From: Comamonas sp.
GTDB lineage: Bacteria > Pseudomonadota > Gammaproteobacteria > Burkholderiales > Burkholderiaceae_C
Direction of reading: 5' to 3'
Length of the DNA stretch: 64,000 nucleotides
NCBI GenBank assembly: GCA_031277805.1
Contig: JAITLR010000009.1
Span: 744,001 to 808,000, forward strand
In this document: piece by piece, positions 26,030-35,123 of the stretch
How the letters are laid out: each line of letters starts with the position of its first letter
How positions within the stretch are numbered: position 1 is the stretch's first letter
Notes under the pieces: generated by a model
Told to the model about the DNA's origin: nothing
What the model saw: only the letters and a program-made list of their open reading frames with translations
Database searches by the model: none
Translations under genes and position numbers: made by a program

Positions 26030-26713
26030 ATGCTCAAGCTCTATATCGGCAACAAGAACTACTCGTCCTGGTCCATGCGCCCCTGGGTACTGATGCGCCA
26101 GAGTGGCATCAGCTTCGAGGAAGTCACGCTGCGCCTCGACAGCTTTGCCCCCAACTCCAGCTTCAAGCTGCAGACGCTGGCACTCGCACCTACTGGCAAG
26201 GTGCCGCTGCTGGTCGATGAGGGACTGGTCATCTGGGACAGCCTGGCCATCTGCGAATATCTGGCCGAGCGCTTCCCCGACAAGCATCTCTGGCCCCAGA
26301 ACATTGCCCAGCGCGCCCGTGCGCGCAGCCTGGTGGCCCAGATGCACAGCGGCTTTGGGGCGCTGCGCAGCCACTGCCCCATGAATATCGAAGCCCAGTT
26401 GCAGGAAACCGGCGCCCGGCTCTGGGCCGAGCATGCCGACCTGCGCAGCGATGTCCAGCAGCTTGAGGAACTCTGGACTCCGCTGCTCACGGCCGCCAGC
26501 GGCCCCATGCTGTTTGGCCAGTTCAGCATTGCCGATGCATTCTTTGCACCGGTCTGCATGCGCCTCAACAGCTACGGTCTGCCAACCTCGACCGTCGTGC
26601 GCGACTATGTGCAGCGCGTCACGCAACTGCCTTCCACCCAGGAATGGATTCAGGCGGCGCTGGCTGAACAGGACTTTCTGCAGTTCGAGGAGCCCTATCG
26701 CCAGCAGCGCTGA
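26030..26713 (+). CDS. Glutathione S-transferase family protein
   Basis: A 227-residue cytoplasmic protein with the thioredoxin-like N-terminal domain (LYIGNKNYSSWSMRPWVLMR, with the SSWS catalytic region), the cis-Pro segment TGKVPLLVDEG, the glutathione-binding WDSLAICEYLAE, and an all-helical C-terminal domain. It resembles YfcF/GstA-like bacterial transferases. The ATG chosen is the first residue of the beta strand; a longer upstream frame has no support. The substrate is unknown. Confidence 0.9.
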   Translation: MLKLYIGNKNYSSWSMRPWVLMRQSGISFEEVTLRLDSFAPNSSFKLQTLALAPTGKVPLLVDEGLVIWDSLAICEYLAERFPDKHLWPQNIAQRARARSLVAQMHSGFGALRSHCPMNIEAQLQETGARLWAEHADLRSDVQQLEELWTPLLTAASGPMLFGQFSIADAFFAPVCMRLNSYGLPTSTVVRDYVQRVTQLPSTQEWIQAALAEQDFLQFEEPYRQQR

Positions 26714-26772
26714 AGGCTGAATCCCGCAATCGCGGTATCTGCAGGCCGACTCGCAGCCACTACCATTGCAGC

Positions 26773-28032
26773 ATGAGCGAATTCAAGGTTTTCAAGGTCG
26801 GCGGTGCGGTGCGCGATCAGCTGCTGGGCCTGCCCGTCAACGACACGGACTGGGTGGTGGTCGGCGCCACGCCGGAGCAGATGACCGCACGCGGCTTTGT
26901 GCCCGTGGGACGGGACTTTCCAGTCTTTCTGCATCCCCAGACACATGAGGAATATGCGCTGGCGCGCACCGAGCGCAAGAACGGCATGGGCTACCGCGGC
27001 TTTGTGGTCCACACCGCCGCCGACGTGACGCTGGAAGAAGATCTGGCCCGGCGTGACCTCACTATCAATGCCATAGCTGGCCCCGCTGACTGGAAAACGC
27101 CCGGCGAGCTTTTTGACCCCTATCACGGCCAGCAGGATCTGCGAGCCAAGGTGCTGCGCCATGTCACCGACGCCTTTCGCGAAGACCCGGTGCGCATCTT
27201 GCGTCTGGCGCGCTTTGCCGCGCGCTTCACCGATTTTTCCGTCGCCCCCGAGACCATGGATCTCATGCGCGAAATGGTGGCCGCCGGCGAAGTCGATGCC
27301 CTGGTGCCCGAGCGCATCTGGCAGGAAATAAGCCGGGGATTGATGGAAGAGCAGCCCTCGCGCATGTTCAATATCCTGCGTGACTGCGGCGCACTGGCCC
27401 GGCTGCTGCCCGAGCTGGACAAGCTCTGGGGCGTGCCTCAGCGTGCCGAATACCACCCCGAAGTCGACACCGGCGTGCACGCCATGATGGTGCTGGATAT
27501 GTCGGCCCGGCTGCAGACGCCGCTGGCCGTACGCTTTGCCTGCCTGTGCCATGACTTTGGCAAGGGCACAACGCCTGCCGATATCCTGCCCCGCCATATC
27601 GACCACGAACGGCGCAGCGTGAATCTGCTGCTGCAGGTCTGCGAGCGCTGGCGCGTTCCCAACGATTGCAAGGAACTGGCCGAAGTCGTGGCGCGCGAGC
27701 ACGGCAATATCCACCGCAGCGGCGATCTGAAGCCTGCCGCCCTGCTGCGCCTGCTGGAACGCTGTGACGCCGTGCGCAAGCCCGAGCGCTTCGAGCAAGC
27801 CCTGCAGGCCTGCGAATGCGATGCGCGTGGACGCCTGGGCTTTGAGGAATCGGCCTATCCCCAGCGCCAGCGCCTGAGCGGCGCACTGCAAGCCGCCCTG
27901 GCCGTGGAAACAGGCCCCGTCGCCCAGGCAGCGGCGAAAAGCGGGCTCAAAGGCAAGGCGATTGGCGATGCGGTGGCCAAGGCCCGCGAGCAGGCAGTGG
28001 CGGGTTGGCTGGCCAACGTCCACAGCACATAA
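26773..28032 (+). CDS. cca: Multifunctional CCA protein (tRNA nucleotidyltransferase with HD domain)
   Basis: Adds and repairs the CCA end of tRNAs; the HD domain gives phosphatase and phosphodiesterase activities. A 419-residue protein. The head has KVGGAVRDQLLGLPVNDTDWVVVG in order, including the catalytic D-x-D, then RRDLTINAIA. The tail has the HD motif (HAMMVLDMS and CLCHDFGKG). This is the class II form with the proteobacterial C-terminal HD extension. A REP-like element follows the stop. Confidence 0.95.
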   Translation: MSEFKVFKVGGAVRDQLLGLPVNDTDWVVVGATPEQMTARGFVPVGRDFPVFLHPQTHEEYALARTERKNGMGYRGFVVHTAADVTLEEDLARRDLTINAIAGPADWKTPGELFDPYHGQQDLRAKVLRHVTDAFREDPVRILRLARFAARFTDFSVAPETMDLMREMVAAGEVDALVPERIWQEISRGLMEEQPSRMFNILRDCGALARLLPELDKLWGVPQRAEYHPEVDTGVHAMMVLDMSARLQTPLAVRFACLCHDFGKGTTPADILPRHIDHERRSVNLLLQVCERWRVPNDCKELAEVVAREHGNIHRSGDLKPAALLRLLERCDAVRKPERFEQALQACECDARGRLGFEESAYPQRQRLSGALQAALAVETGPVAQAAAKSGLKGKAIGDAVAKAREQAVAGWLANVHST

Positions 28033-28048
28033 AACTGGCACAACCCAC

Positions 28049-28145
28049 GCCAGAGACGCAGAGCAAGAGCCGCCTCGCGGCGGGGCCGCCCCGGCGAAGG
28101 CGTCGTCCCCCTTAGGGGAAGGCGCCGCAGGCGACTCAGGGGGTC
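28049..28145 (-). repeat. REP-like element, family B, copy 2
   Basis: Read on the minus strand it follows the family order: CCCCCTGAGTCGCC, a CCCCTAAGGGG hairpin core, GACGACGCC, a GGGCGGCCC block and TTGCT. It fills the space between cca and trxC, and its CCCCCTGA edge forms the last codons and the stop codon of trxC. Confidence 0.85.
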
Positions 28146-28573
28146 ACCGACTCCACCCAGCGCACAATCTCTCCCGCAGGCATGGCGCCTGAAATGCGCG
28201 CCAGCTCCTTGCCTTCCTTGAAGATCACCATGGTCGGAATGCTGCGGATGCCAAAAGGGGCCGAGACCTGTGGATAAGCCTCGGTATCGAGCTTGGTCAG
28301 TTGCGCCTGCCCGGCCAGTTGCTGGGCAGCCTGTGCAAAGGCCGGGGCCATCATGCGGCAGGGACCGCACCAGGGTGCCCAGAAATCCACCACCACAGGC
28401 AGCTGGCTGCGGCCCGCATGCTTGGCAAAGCTGTCCGCATCCAGCGCCACAGGCTCGCCCGTCATCAGCGGTTGATGACAGCTGCCGCAGTCCGGGCTGT
28501 TGCCCAGCTGATCCCTGGCAATGCGGTTGGTCGTGTGGCAGTGGGGGCAGACGTAATGAACGGATTCGGACAT
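28136..28573 (-). CDS. trxC: Thioredoxin 2 with N-terminal zinc domain
   Basis: A 145-residue cytoplasmic redox protein that reduces disulfides and responds to oxidative stress. The N-terminal zinc module has two CxxC pairs (YVCPHCHT and DCGSCHQP); the thioredoxin domain has the active site WAPWCGPCR and the cis-Pro segment RSIPTMVIF. ATG after an AAAGG site was chosen over the upstream TTG. The final residues and stop codon lie in a REP-like element. Confidence 0.95.
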   Translation of the reverse strand: MSESVHYVCPHCHTTNRIARDQLGNSPDCGSCHQPLMTGEPVALDADSFAKHAGRSQLPVVVDFWAPWCGPCRMMAPAFAQAAQQLAGQAQLTKLDTEAYPQVSAPFGIRSIPTMVIFKEGKELARISGAMPAGEIVRWVESVTP

Positions 28574-28683
28574 GGGCAACCTTTCTTGGGATACCAGCAG
28601 GGCACTCCAGCCCTCTTCTGGCTCATACCGGTACTTGCAGCCGATTCCCCGGGATTCAAGTCGTCACAGACGGCGGGCGTGCA

Positions 28684-28884
28684 CTAGAGCTTTACAAAGC
28701 GCGCAATCAGCGCCGCCACCAGGCTCAGCACCACCGTGCTGGCGATGGGCAGAAAGAACTCGCGCCCGAAGAGCCGAAAGCGCAAGTCGCCAGGCAAACG
28801 GCCCAGGCCAATGCGCTGCAGCCAGGAATGCAGGCCATTGATGAGCAGCAGGGCCAGAAAAATGACGATCAACCAGCGAATCAT
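28684..28884 (-). CDS. DUF2905-family small membrane protein
   Basis: A 66-residue protein with two membrane helices (MIRWLIVIFLALLLING and LPIASTVVLSLVAALIARF) and the conserved GRLPGDLRFRLFGREFFLPI segment of the DUF2905 family. The internal ATG fits the family start. Function unknown. It lies about 110 bases upstream of trxC on the same strand. Confidence 0.85.
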   Translation of the reverse strand: MIRWLIVIFLALLLINGLHSWLQRIGLGRLPGDLRFRLFGREFFLPIASTVVLSLVAALIARFVKL

Positions 28885-29088
28885 GAGGCCGCAAGTATAG
28901 AGGCGCGCCGTCTCTGCGACCCGCGCGCCCATACGGGCAGGCAGCCATTCCGTTTATGCATGACATGCTTCCCAAAGATTGATTGACCTCAATTATCCCC
29001 TCTGCCCATGATGCCCAAGCCCTGCGCCATGCAGGGCCCGGGCCGCCAGCCTGCCTTCAAGTGCCCGTGAACAACCACGAGACATACC

Positions 29089-30075
29089 GTGCCCCAGACC
29101 TTCTCACGCAAACAGATTCTCCTGACCGCAGCGCTGCTAGGCGCCAGCCTGGCCCTGCCGGCTGCGGCCGACAGCTTCCCCAATCGCCCGCTCAAGCTGG
29201 TCGTGCCTTTCTCGCCCGGTGGCAACACCGATGTCGTGGCGCGCCTGGTCGGCCAGGGTCTGGCCGATGCTCTGGGCCAGCCGGTCGTGGTGGAGAACGT
29301 CCCCGGAGCCAACGGAGCCATCGGTGCCAGCCGCGTCGCGGCCGCCGCCAATGACGGCTACACCCTGCTGTTCGGCACGGCGGGCACGCAGGCCATCAAT
29401 CCCAGCCTGTACCGCAATCTCAGCGAGAAAAGCCTGGACGACTTCGAGTACATCGCCCTGGTGACCTCGATTCCCAACGTGCTGGTGGTCAACGAGTCCA
29501 GGACGCCGGTCAAATCGGTGGCCGAACTGGTGAGCCATGCGCGCGAGCGCCGCACCGGCATGAGCTATGGCTCGCCGGGCATGGGCTCCACCGTGCATCT
29601 GTCGGGCGAGCTGCTCAAGAGCGCCGCCAAGCTGGACCTGATCCACGCCCCCTACAAGGGCAGCGCTCCGGCGCTCACCGACCTGATAGGCGGACAGATC
29701 GACTTCATCTTCGAGAAGATCACACCGGCGCTGCCCTTCATCCAGAGCGGCAAGCTCAAGGCGCTGGCCGTGACCTCGGCCGAGCGCCTGCCGATGCTGC
29801 CCCAGGTTCCAACCATGAAGGAAAGCGGCTTCCCGTCCTTTGTCACCGCCACCTGGAACGGCGTGCTGGCACCCAAGGGAACGCCGCGCGCCGTCGTCCA
29901 GCGCCTGGAAGCGGCCACACTCAAGGTGGCCAGCAGCCCCGAGTTCAAGGCCCGGGTCGCGGCCCTGGGCGGCGAGCCCCGCCTGCTCGGTTCGACCGCC
30001 TTCCGCGACTTCACACGCACCGAGTACAAGCACTGGGGCAGCATCATCCAGGCCGCGAAACTGGAAAAGCAGTAA
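29089..30075 (+). CDS. Bug-family (TctC-like) periplasmic solute-binding protein
   Basis: A 328-residue exported receptor starting at GTG. A signal peptide ends near LALPAAADS. The family motifs are KLVVPFSPGGNTDVVARLVG, ENVPGANGAIGASRVAAA and HAPYKGSAPALTDLIGGQ. The ligand is unknown and no transporter membrane genes are adjacent. The 200-base upstream spacer contains a GCCCTGC/GCAGGGC hairpin (29019-29037) and a small palindrome ATTGACCTCAAT (28982-28993), a possible operator. Confidence 0.9.
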   Translation: MPQTFSRKQILLTAALLGASLALPAAADSFPNRPLKLVVPFSPGGNTDVVARLVGQGLADALGQPVVVENVPGANGAIGASRVAAAANDGYTLLFGTAGTQAINPSLYRNLSEKSLDDFEYIALVTSIPNVLVVNESRTPVKSVAELVSHARERRTGMSYGSPGMGSTVHLSGELLKSAAKLDLIHAPYKGSAPALTDLIGGQIDFIFEKITPALPFIQSGKLKALAVTSAERLPMLPQVPTMKESGFPSFVTATWNGVLAPKGTPRAVVQRLEAATLKVASSPEFKARVAALGGEPRLLGSTAFRDFTRTEYKHWGSIIQAAKLEKQ

Positions 30076-30095
30076 GCGCGCCAGGCGCACAGACG

Positions 30096-31211
30096 CTATA
30101 GCCGGTGCGTACGGTCGCCCTGAACAAAGCCCAGCGGCGTCCAGGGCTCCACGCCCTTGGACAGGCCTATGACCTTGAACAGCTCGCCCATCTCGTGCTC
30201 CATCACCAGCTTGGAAGCCATGGAGCGTGCCTTGATGCCGACCGCATCCAGCCGGGGCGCAAGCCCGCAGTTGATGAGAAAGTGCGCCTGATTGGTATAG
30301 CCCAGCACGTCGAAGCCCGCATCCTGGGCCGCCACGGCCGTGCCCGTGAAATTGACGTGGGCCGTGATGTCCTTGAGGCCGACCAGCACCAGCGGATCGT
30401 TGTCCACCTGATGCTGATAGTGGCAGACCAGCGTGCCCATATGGCGCTGCTCGTGGTAGTACTCGCTTTCGCCAAAGCCGTAATCGATGAAAAAAGCAGC
30501 GCCCCGGGTCAGACGCTCGCCCAGGGTGTGGATAAACGCCTCGCCCTGGCGGTGAATTTCGGTCAGAAAATCATGCGGACCACTGATATCCACAGGCGGG
30601 CGCAGCTCGCTGAGGCGGTCTTCCCATGCAAATTCATCGCCATTCATTACCACGCCGCGCTCGGACCATTGGCCCTTGGTACGCTGCAGCAGCTGCACGG
30701 GCATGGCATCCAGCACCTCGTTGCCGATGATCACGCCTTCCATGGATTCGGGCAGCATGTCCACCCAGCGCACCAGAGACTCATACTTGGCCAGCGCCAG
30801 CTTCTGGCGCGCGCGCAACGTGCCCGAGAGATCGACGATGGTGTAGCTGCGCGGCAAAGCGCCCTGTGCGGCCAGCTCGTCCAGAATCTGCAGCGCCAAC
30901 GCACCGGTTCCGGCACCGAACTCCCACAGGTCCTGGGTCTGCGTTTTTTGTAGCGCTTCCCGCAGCTGGGACGCCACCAACTGGCCAAAAATAGGCGAAA
31001 TTTCAGGTGCCGTCACAAAGTCGCTACCCGACTCCGGCATGGCACCGAACTTGGCCGTCTCATTGGCGTAATAGCCCAGTCCCGGCGCATAGAGCGCCAG
31101 CTCCATGAATCGGTCGAAAGGCAGCCAGCCGCCCACGGCGGCAATTTCCTTGGCAATGCGCGATTGCAAGGCGCTCGTTAAACTTGAGGGTTCTGTCGTC
31201 ACAACCCGCAT
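30096..31211 (-). CDS. SAM-dependent methyltransferase, MidA/NDUFAF7 family
   Basis: A 371-residue cytosolic protein of the COG1565 family. It has the Rossmann SAM-binding motif WEFGAGTGALALQILDEL, the YTIVDLSGTLRARQ strand, and the family block IIGNEVLDAMPVQLL. The mitochondrial relative NDUFAF7 methylates an Arg of complex I subunit NDUFS2; whether the bacterial protein modifies NuoD-type subunits is unknown. Its start codon is nine bases from the start of the divergent reductase gene. Confidence 0.9.
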   Translation of the reverse strand: MRVVTTEPSSLTSALQSRIAKEIAAVGGWLPFDRFMELALYAPGLGYYANETAKFGAMPESGSDFVTAPEISPIFGQLVASQLREALQKTQTQDLWEFGAGTGALALQILDELAAQGALPRSYTIVDLSGTLRARQKLALAKYESLVRWVDMLPESMEGVIIGNEVLDAMPVQLLQRTKGQWSERGVVMNGDEFAWEDRLSELRPPVDISGPHDFLTEIHRQGEAFIHTLGERLTRGAAFFIDYGFGESEYYHEQRHMGTLVCHYQHQVDNDPLVLVGLKDITAHVNFTGTAVAAQDAGFDVLGYTNQAHFLINCGLAPRLDAVGIKARSMASKLVMEHEMGELFKVIGLSKGVEPWTPLGFVQGDRTHRL

Positions 31212-31220
31212 TTTCCACGA

Positions 31221-32006
31221 ATGTCCTCACCCACCCGACTACGCACAGTATTGGTGACCGGTTCTGCCCGTCGCCTGGGTCGTGACATGGCCCTGGCTCT
31301 CGCCCGCGCGGGATGGCAGGTGGCCGTGCATTACCGTGATTCGCAAGATGACGCTATGCAAACCGTAGCTGAATGCGCAGATATATCAGGCGACAGTGCG
31401 GCTTTTGATGCAGATTTCTTTGACGAGGAATCGGTACGCTCGCTGGTGCCGCGCGTGGTCGAACGCTTTGGCCACATCGATGCGGTGGTGAACAACGCCT
31501 CGCTGTTCGAGCATGACGATGCCCAGAGCTTCAGCTATGTGGCACTGGAAGCGCATCTGCGCAGCAACACGGGCGCGCCCATCCTGCTGGCCCAGGCGCT
31601 GCACGCCCATATTCAGCAGCGCGTGGCAGGCGGTGAGGATTCGGCCCAGGGCGCCGTGGTCAATGTACTGGACCAGAAGCTCTGGAACCAGAACCCCGAC
31701 TTCCTGAGCTACACCCTCTCCAAGGCAGCCCTGGAAGCGGCCAACACCATTCTGGCCCTGGCCCTGGCGCCGCGCGTGCGTGTGGTGGGTGTGGCCCCGG
31801 GCCTCACACTGACCAGCCATATGCTGAGCCAGGAAAAGTTCGAGACCCTGCACGCCATGAGCCCACTGGGCCGCTCCTCCAGCCCTGAGGACATTGCCTC
31901 CGCCGTGTGCTTCGCGCTGGAGAACCGGGCGATGACAGGAACCACCCTGCTGGTCGATGGCGGCCAGCACTTACAGCGCTTCGAGCGCGATTTTTCGATG
32001 ATGTGA
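31221..32006 (+). CDS. SDR-family pteridine reductase-like protein (FolM/PTR1 type)
   Basis: A 261-residue short-chain reductase. The N-terminal TGSARRLGR differs from the common TGxxxGIG motif and matches the TGxxxRxG form of pteridine reductases. It has the catalytic SYTLSKAAL (Tyr-x3-Lys) and a C-terminal DGGQHL like the DGGRHL of FolM. FolM reduces dihydromonapterin and dihydrofolate. The folB gene comes next on the same strand, which fits a pterin role. A less GC-rich patch (about 31345-31400) encodes a loop after the first helix and may derive from a family A repeat. Confidence 0.82.
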   Translation: MSSPTRLRTVLVTGSARRLGRDMALALARAGWQVAVHYRDSQDDAMQTVAECADISGDSAAFDADFFDEESVRSLVPRVVERFGHIDAVVNNASLFEHDDAQSFSYVALEAHLRSNTGAPILLAQALHAHIQQRVAGGEDSAQGAVVNVLDQKLWNQNPDFLSYTLSKAALEAANTILALALAPRVRVVGVAPGLTLTSHMLSQEKFETLHAMSPLGRSSSPEDIASAVCFALENRAMTGTTLLVDGGQHLQRFERDFSMM

Positions 32007-32037
32007 GCGCCGCTGAGGCCACACACCGCTTTTCTCC

Positions 32038-32535
32038 ATGACTTCCATCTCAACATCGCCTGCAGCCCCTGCTACAGGCACGGCCCAAACCAGTGACGCC
32101 GAGCAAGGGCAGCCCCGCAGCGTGGGTGTCGTCCCCCTTGGGGGAAGCGGCGCAGCCGCTCAGGGGGTAACTGGTTCTGGACAACAGATATTGACGCTTA
32201 CCGGCCTGCGTTTCGACGCAAGCCTGGGCATTCTCTCGCACGAGAAGAATGCACCCCAGCCCATCCAGGTGGATGCTGAACTCAGCTTGGGCACCCAGCC
32301 CCTGGCGCCGCACGACGATGACATTCTTCATGTGCTGGACTACCGCAAGGTGCGTCAGATCATCATCGACGAGTGCACCTCCGAGCATGTGAATCTGCTC
32401 GAGAGCCTGATCGGCAAGCTGGCCCAGCGCCTGATGCAGCTGCCCGGCGTGCGCGGCGTGCGTGTGAAAATTGCGAAGCTGGAAATTTTTGACGACTGCG
32501 AAGTAGCCATTCGCATCGAAACCGGACAATGGTGA
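32038..32535 (+). CDS. folB: Dihydroneopterin aldolase, with a repeat-derived N-terminal extension
   Basis: Cleaves dihydroneopterin to 6-hydroxymethyl-dihydropterin in folate synthesis. The FolB domain starts at about residue 51 ([19 protein letters not shown]), with the substrate Glu in that motif, then [21 protein letters not shown] and a C-terminal CEVAIRIE. The first 50 residues in this frame are Ala/Gly/Pro-rich and most are encoded by a REP-like element. TTG at 32191 would start the protein right at the conserved domain, so the true start is uncertain. It overlaps ttcA by seven bases. Confidence 0.88.
   Translation: MTSISTSPAAPATGTAQTSDAEQGQPRSVGVVPLGGSGAAAQGVTGSGQQILTLTGLRFDASLGILSHEKNAPQPIQVDAELSLGTQPLAPHDDDILHVLDYRKVRQIIIDECTSEHVNLLESLIGKLAQRLMQLPGVRGVRVKIAKLEIFDDCEVAIRIETGQW
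32081..32168 (-). repeat. REP-like element, family B, copy 3, inside the folB reading frame
   Basis: On the minus strand: CCCCCTGAGCGGCTGCGCCG, then CCCCCAAGGGGGACGACACC, a GCTGCGGGG block and CCCTTGCTCGGCGTC. This is the best-preserved copy. It is open in the folB frame on the plus strand and so would encode much of the extension. Confidence 0.88.
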
Positions 32536-33533
32536 ACCCCATGAATGCAGTAAACGACAACCCCTGGATTGCCGAAGAGGCAGAAGCCGCTGACGCAGCG
32601 GCTGCAGCCAACACGGCCAGCGCCGCTGGCGAAGAAGCCGCCAAGCCCGGCAAGATCAAGATCGAACGCGAGCAGATCAAGCTCGAAAAGCGCCTGTGCC
32701 GTGAAGTGGGCAAGGCCATCCTCGACTTCAACATGATCGAGGAAGGTGACAAGATCATGGTCTGCATGTCGGGCGGCAAGGACAGCTACACGCTGCTGGA
32801 CATTCTGCGCAAGCTGCAAAAGCGTGCGCCCGTGAAGTTCGACATCGTGGCCGTGAACCTGGACCAGAAGCAGCCCGGTTTCCCCGAACATATCCTGCCC
32901 GAGTACTTCCAGAGCATCGGCGTGGACTACCACATCGAAAACCAGGACACCTACAGCGTCGTCAAGCGCGTGGTGCCCGAGGGCAAGACCACCTGCGGCC
33001 TGTGCTCGCGCCTGCGCCGCGCCATCCTGTACAAGGTGGCCGATCAGCTGGGCTGCACCAAGGTGGCCCTGGGCCATCACCGCGACGACATCGTGCAGAC
33101 CATGATGCTCAACATGTTCTACGGCGGCCGCATGAAGGGCATGCCGCCCAAGCTGGTCAGCGACGACGGCAAGCATGTGGTGATCCGCCCCCTGTGCTAC
33201 GTGCCCGAAAAGGACACGACACGCTGGGCCCAGTACCAGAACTTCCCCATCATCCCCTGCAACCTCTGCGGCAGCCAGGACGGCCTGCAGCGCGTGGCCA
33301 TCGGCGAGATGCTGCGCGAATGGGAAAAGAAGTTCCCCGGCCGCATCGAGAGCATGTTCCGCGCCATGGGCAATATCGTGACCACGCACATGATGGATCC
33401 CCAGCTGCACGACTTCAAGGGCGCCAAGGCCACCGGCATCGCCGACCCGAACGGCGACATGGCGTTTGACCATGAAGAGCTGCCGACCATGGCCGCCCTG
33501 CCCGGCGGAATGCAAGTGGTACAACTGTCCTGA
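32529..33533 (+). CDS. ttcA: tRNA 2-thiocytidine(32) synthetase
   Basis: Thiolates cytidine 32 of certain tRNAs using ATP and an iron-sulfur cluster. A 334-residue protein. It has the PP-loop [12 protein letters not shown] (Ser81), the CxxC cluster site [11 protein letters not shown], the third cluster Cys in IPCNLCGSQ, and [16 protein letters not shown]. An N-terminal Ala/Glu-rich tail of 40 residues precedes the domain. The ATG overlaps the folB stop; an ATG four codons on is possible. Confidence 0.95.
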   Translation: MVNPMNAVNDNPWIAEEAEAADAAAAANTASAAGEEAAKPGKIKIEREQIKLEKRLCREVGKAILDFNMIEEGDKIMVCMSGGKDSYTLLDILRKLQKRAPVKFDIVAVNLDQKQPGFPEHILPEYFQSIGVDYHIENQDTYSVVKRVVPEGKTTCGLCSRLRRAILYKVADQLGCTKVALGHHRDDIVQTMMLNMFYGGRMKGMPPKLVSDDGKHVVIRPLCYVPEKDTTRWAQYQNFPIIPCNLCGSQDGLQRVAIGEMLREWEKKFPGRIESMFRAMGNIVTTHMMDPQLHDFKGAKATGIADPNGDMAFDHEELPTMAALPGGMQVVQLS

Positions 33534-33569
33534 ACGGACTTTTGAACCAAACCCGGACTCCGTAGTCCA

Positions 33570-33599
33570 AACAAAGGCCCATCTTCATGGGCCTTTGTT
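33570..33599 (+). terminator. Rho-independent terminator of the folM-like/folB/ttcA operon
   Basis: A 13-bp stem (AACAAAGGCCCAT / ATGGGCCTTTGTT) around CTTC, beginning 37 bases after the ttcA stop. The 3' arm is T-rich but no long T-run follows. Confidence 0.8.
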
Positions 33600-33616
33600 G
33601 TATCGAAAGCATCACC

Positions 33617-34324
33617 ATGAACCTGCGCAACATCTCTTTTCGCTGGCTGGGCATCGCGGCGTTGACAGCCACGGCGCTGCTGGCCGGCTGCAGCACGGTG
33701 CGCGAAGTCAACAGCACGGTGCAGAGCTATTCCTCGCTGGGCGGCATTCCTGTGCCGCCGACCTACCGGCTGGAGACCCTGCCCTCGCAGCAGGGCCAGA
33801 TGAGCTTCCCTGCCGTCGAAGCCCAGGCCCAGCAGGCGCTGGCCCGCGTGGGCATGACACGCGATGATTCGCGCCCCAGCCTCGTCGTTCAGATCAGCGC
33901 CGTGGCCCGCTATGCGCGCGACTATGCGAGCTGGCCTTATTACGACCCCTACTGGGGCCCGCGCTGGGGCTGGGGCATGAGCTATGGCCGCGGCTTTGGC
34001 TGGGGCATGGGCGGCGGCATGTTCAACGAGCCGCCGCTGGAGTACTACCGCGCCGTGAGTCTCGTCATGCGCGATATCAAGACCCAGCAGATCGTCTATG
34101 AAACCTCGGCTCAGCGCCAGGATGTCTGGACCGATGACCCTGCCATCTTCGGCATTCTGTTCGATGCCGCGCTCACGGGCTTCCCCAAGCCGCCCCAAGG
34201 TGCGCGCAATGTACGCACGGTGATCCAGCCGCAGGGCGTGCAGCAACCTGCACCAGCCCCCGCTCCTGCGGCTACGGCAACGCCCCAAAACAGCCAGCCT
34301 GCCGTGGCCGCACCCCCGCATTGA
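33617..34324 (+). CDS. DUF4136-domain lipoprotein
   Basis: A 235-residue lipoprotein. The signal peptide ends in the lipobox LLAGC, with Cys near residue 24. The mature part has a DUF4136-like arrangement (STVQSYSSLGG, YRLETLP, then ALARVGMTRDD) and a Trp/Gly/Tyr-rich middle (YYDPYWGPRWGWGMSYGRG). The C-terminus is a Pro/Ala-rich tail. It is probably attached to the inner leaflet of the outer membrane. Function unknown. Confidence 0.85.
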   Translation: MNLRNISFRWLGIAALTATALLAGCSTVREVNSTVQSYSSLGGIPVPPTYRLETLPSQQGQMSFPAVEAQAQQALARVGMTRDDSRPSLVVQISAVARYARDYASWPYYDPYWGPRWGWGMSYGRGFGWGMGGGMFNEPPLEYYRAVSLVMRDIKTQQIVYETSAQRQDVWTDDPAIFGILFDAALTGFPKPPQGARNVRTVIQPQGVQQPAPAPAPAATATPQNSQPAVAAPPH

Positions 34325-34422
34325 TTTGCAATCTTCCACAGTTGCAGGTCAGCCCGCGTGCTAACGTGCAGCCTCTTTGAACTGCAGCCCTGTGGCCGCA
34401 TGCAATGGAAAGGATGACCGTC

Positions 34423-34914
34423 ATGAAGAAATTTGCTCTCTCCACCCTGATCTGCGCGGCTCTGGCAGCCGGTGCCGTCAGCGCCCATGCCAGCGGCCTG
34501 GGTGATGCATTGCGCGGCCAGCTGGGCGGTGGCGGTGCTGCGGAAAGCAGCGGTTCCTCGGGCCTGGGCGGCTTGTTGGGCGGCGGCGCAGGTGGCGGCT
34601 CCTCGGCCCTGTCGGCCCTGGGGTTGGGCGGCCTGACCGGCTCGGGCACGGCCAGCAATGCGGCCGGCGTCATCACCTACTGCATGAAGAACAACTATCT
34701 GAATGCCGACAAGGCCGCCGAGGTCAAGAACCAGCTGCTGGGCAAGCTGGGCCTGGGCCAGCAGGAGCAGCCCAAGGACCAGGGCTATCAGGATGGCCTG
34801 ATGGGCATGATCAAGGGCAACAACGGCCAAAGCTTCAGCCTGGACAAGGTCAAGAGCAACCTCAAGGAAAAGGCCTGCGACTTTGTGCTGGACAATGCCA
34901 AATCACTGATCTGA
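34423..34914 (+). CDS. DUF2501-family exported protein (YjjA-like)
   Basis: A 163-residue periplasmic protein. The signal peptide (KKFALSTLICAALAAGAVSA) ends near AHA. A Gly/Ser-rich stretch of low complexity follows, then the conserved part NAAGVITYCMKNNYLNAD and the C-terminal EKACDFVLDNAKSL, whose two Cys may pair. It resembles E. coli YjjA; the role is unknown. It starts about 100 bases after the DUF4136 gene and ends before a terminator. Confidence 0.85.
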   Translation: MKKFALSTLICAALAAGAVSAHASGLGDALRGQLGGGGAAESSGSSGLGGLLGGGAGGGSSALSALGLGGLTGSGTASNAAGVITYCMKNNYLNADKAAEVKNQLLGKLGLGQQEQPKDQGYQDGLMGMIKGNNGQSFSLDKVKSNLKEKACDFVLDNAKSLI

Positions 34915-34929
34915 TAAAAAACATAGCAG

Positions 34930-34954
34930 CCAGCGCTTGAAGGACAAGCGCTGG
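34930..34954. repeat. Family A repeat, perfect hairpin
   Basis: CCAGCGCTTG and CAAGCGCTGG form an exact 10-bp stem around AAGGA, the clearest copy of the AGCGCTTG module in the window. Confidence 0.75.
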
Positions 34955-34960
34955 AGCGCC

Positions 34961-34995
34961 AAAAGGCTTGCAACCGTGGGTGCAGGCCTTTTTTT
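34961..34995 (+). terminator. Rho-independent terminator after the DUF2501 gene
   Basis: A 12-bp stem with one wobble (AAAAGGCTTGCA / TGCAGGCCTTTT) around eight bases, followed by more T residues. It sits directly after the family A hairpin. Confidence 0.88.
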
Positions 34996-35123
34996 CTTGA
35001 TGGCTGCGCCTTAATGAAGGCCGAGTGTAAAAAGGTCTGTAACAGCAGACCGGGGTATAGGCAGACTTTGTTTGCAAGACAATGACTGCCTGATAAAACA
35101 ACCTACGCTGAACGAGCCAAGAC

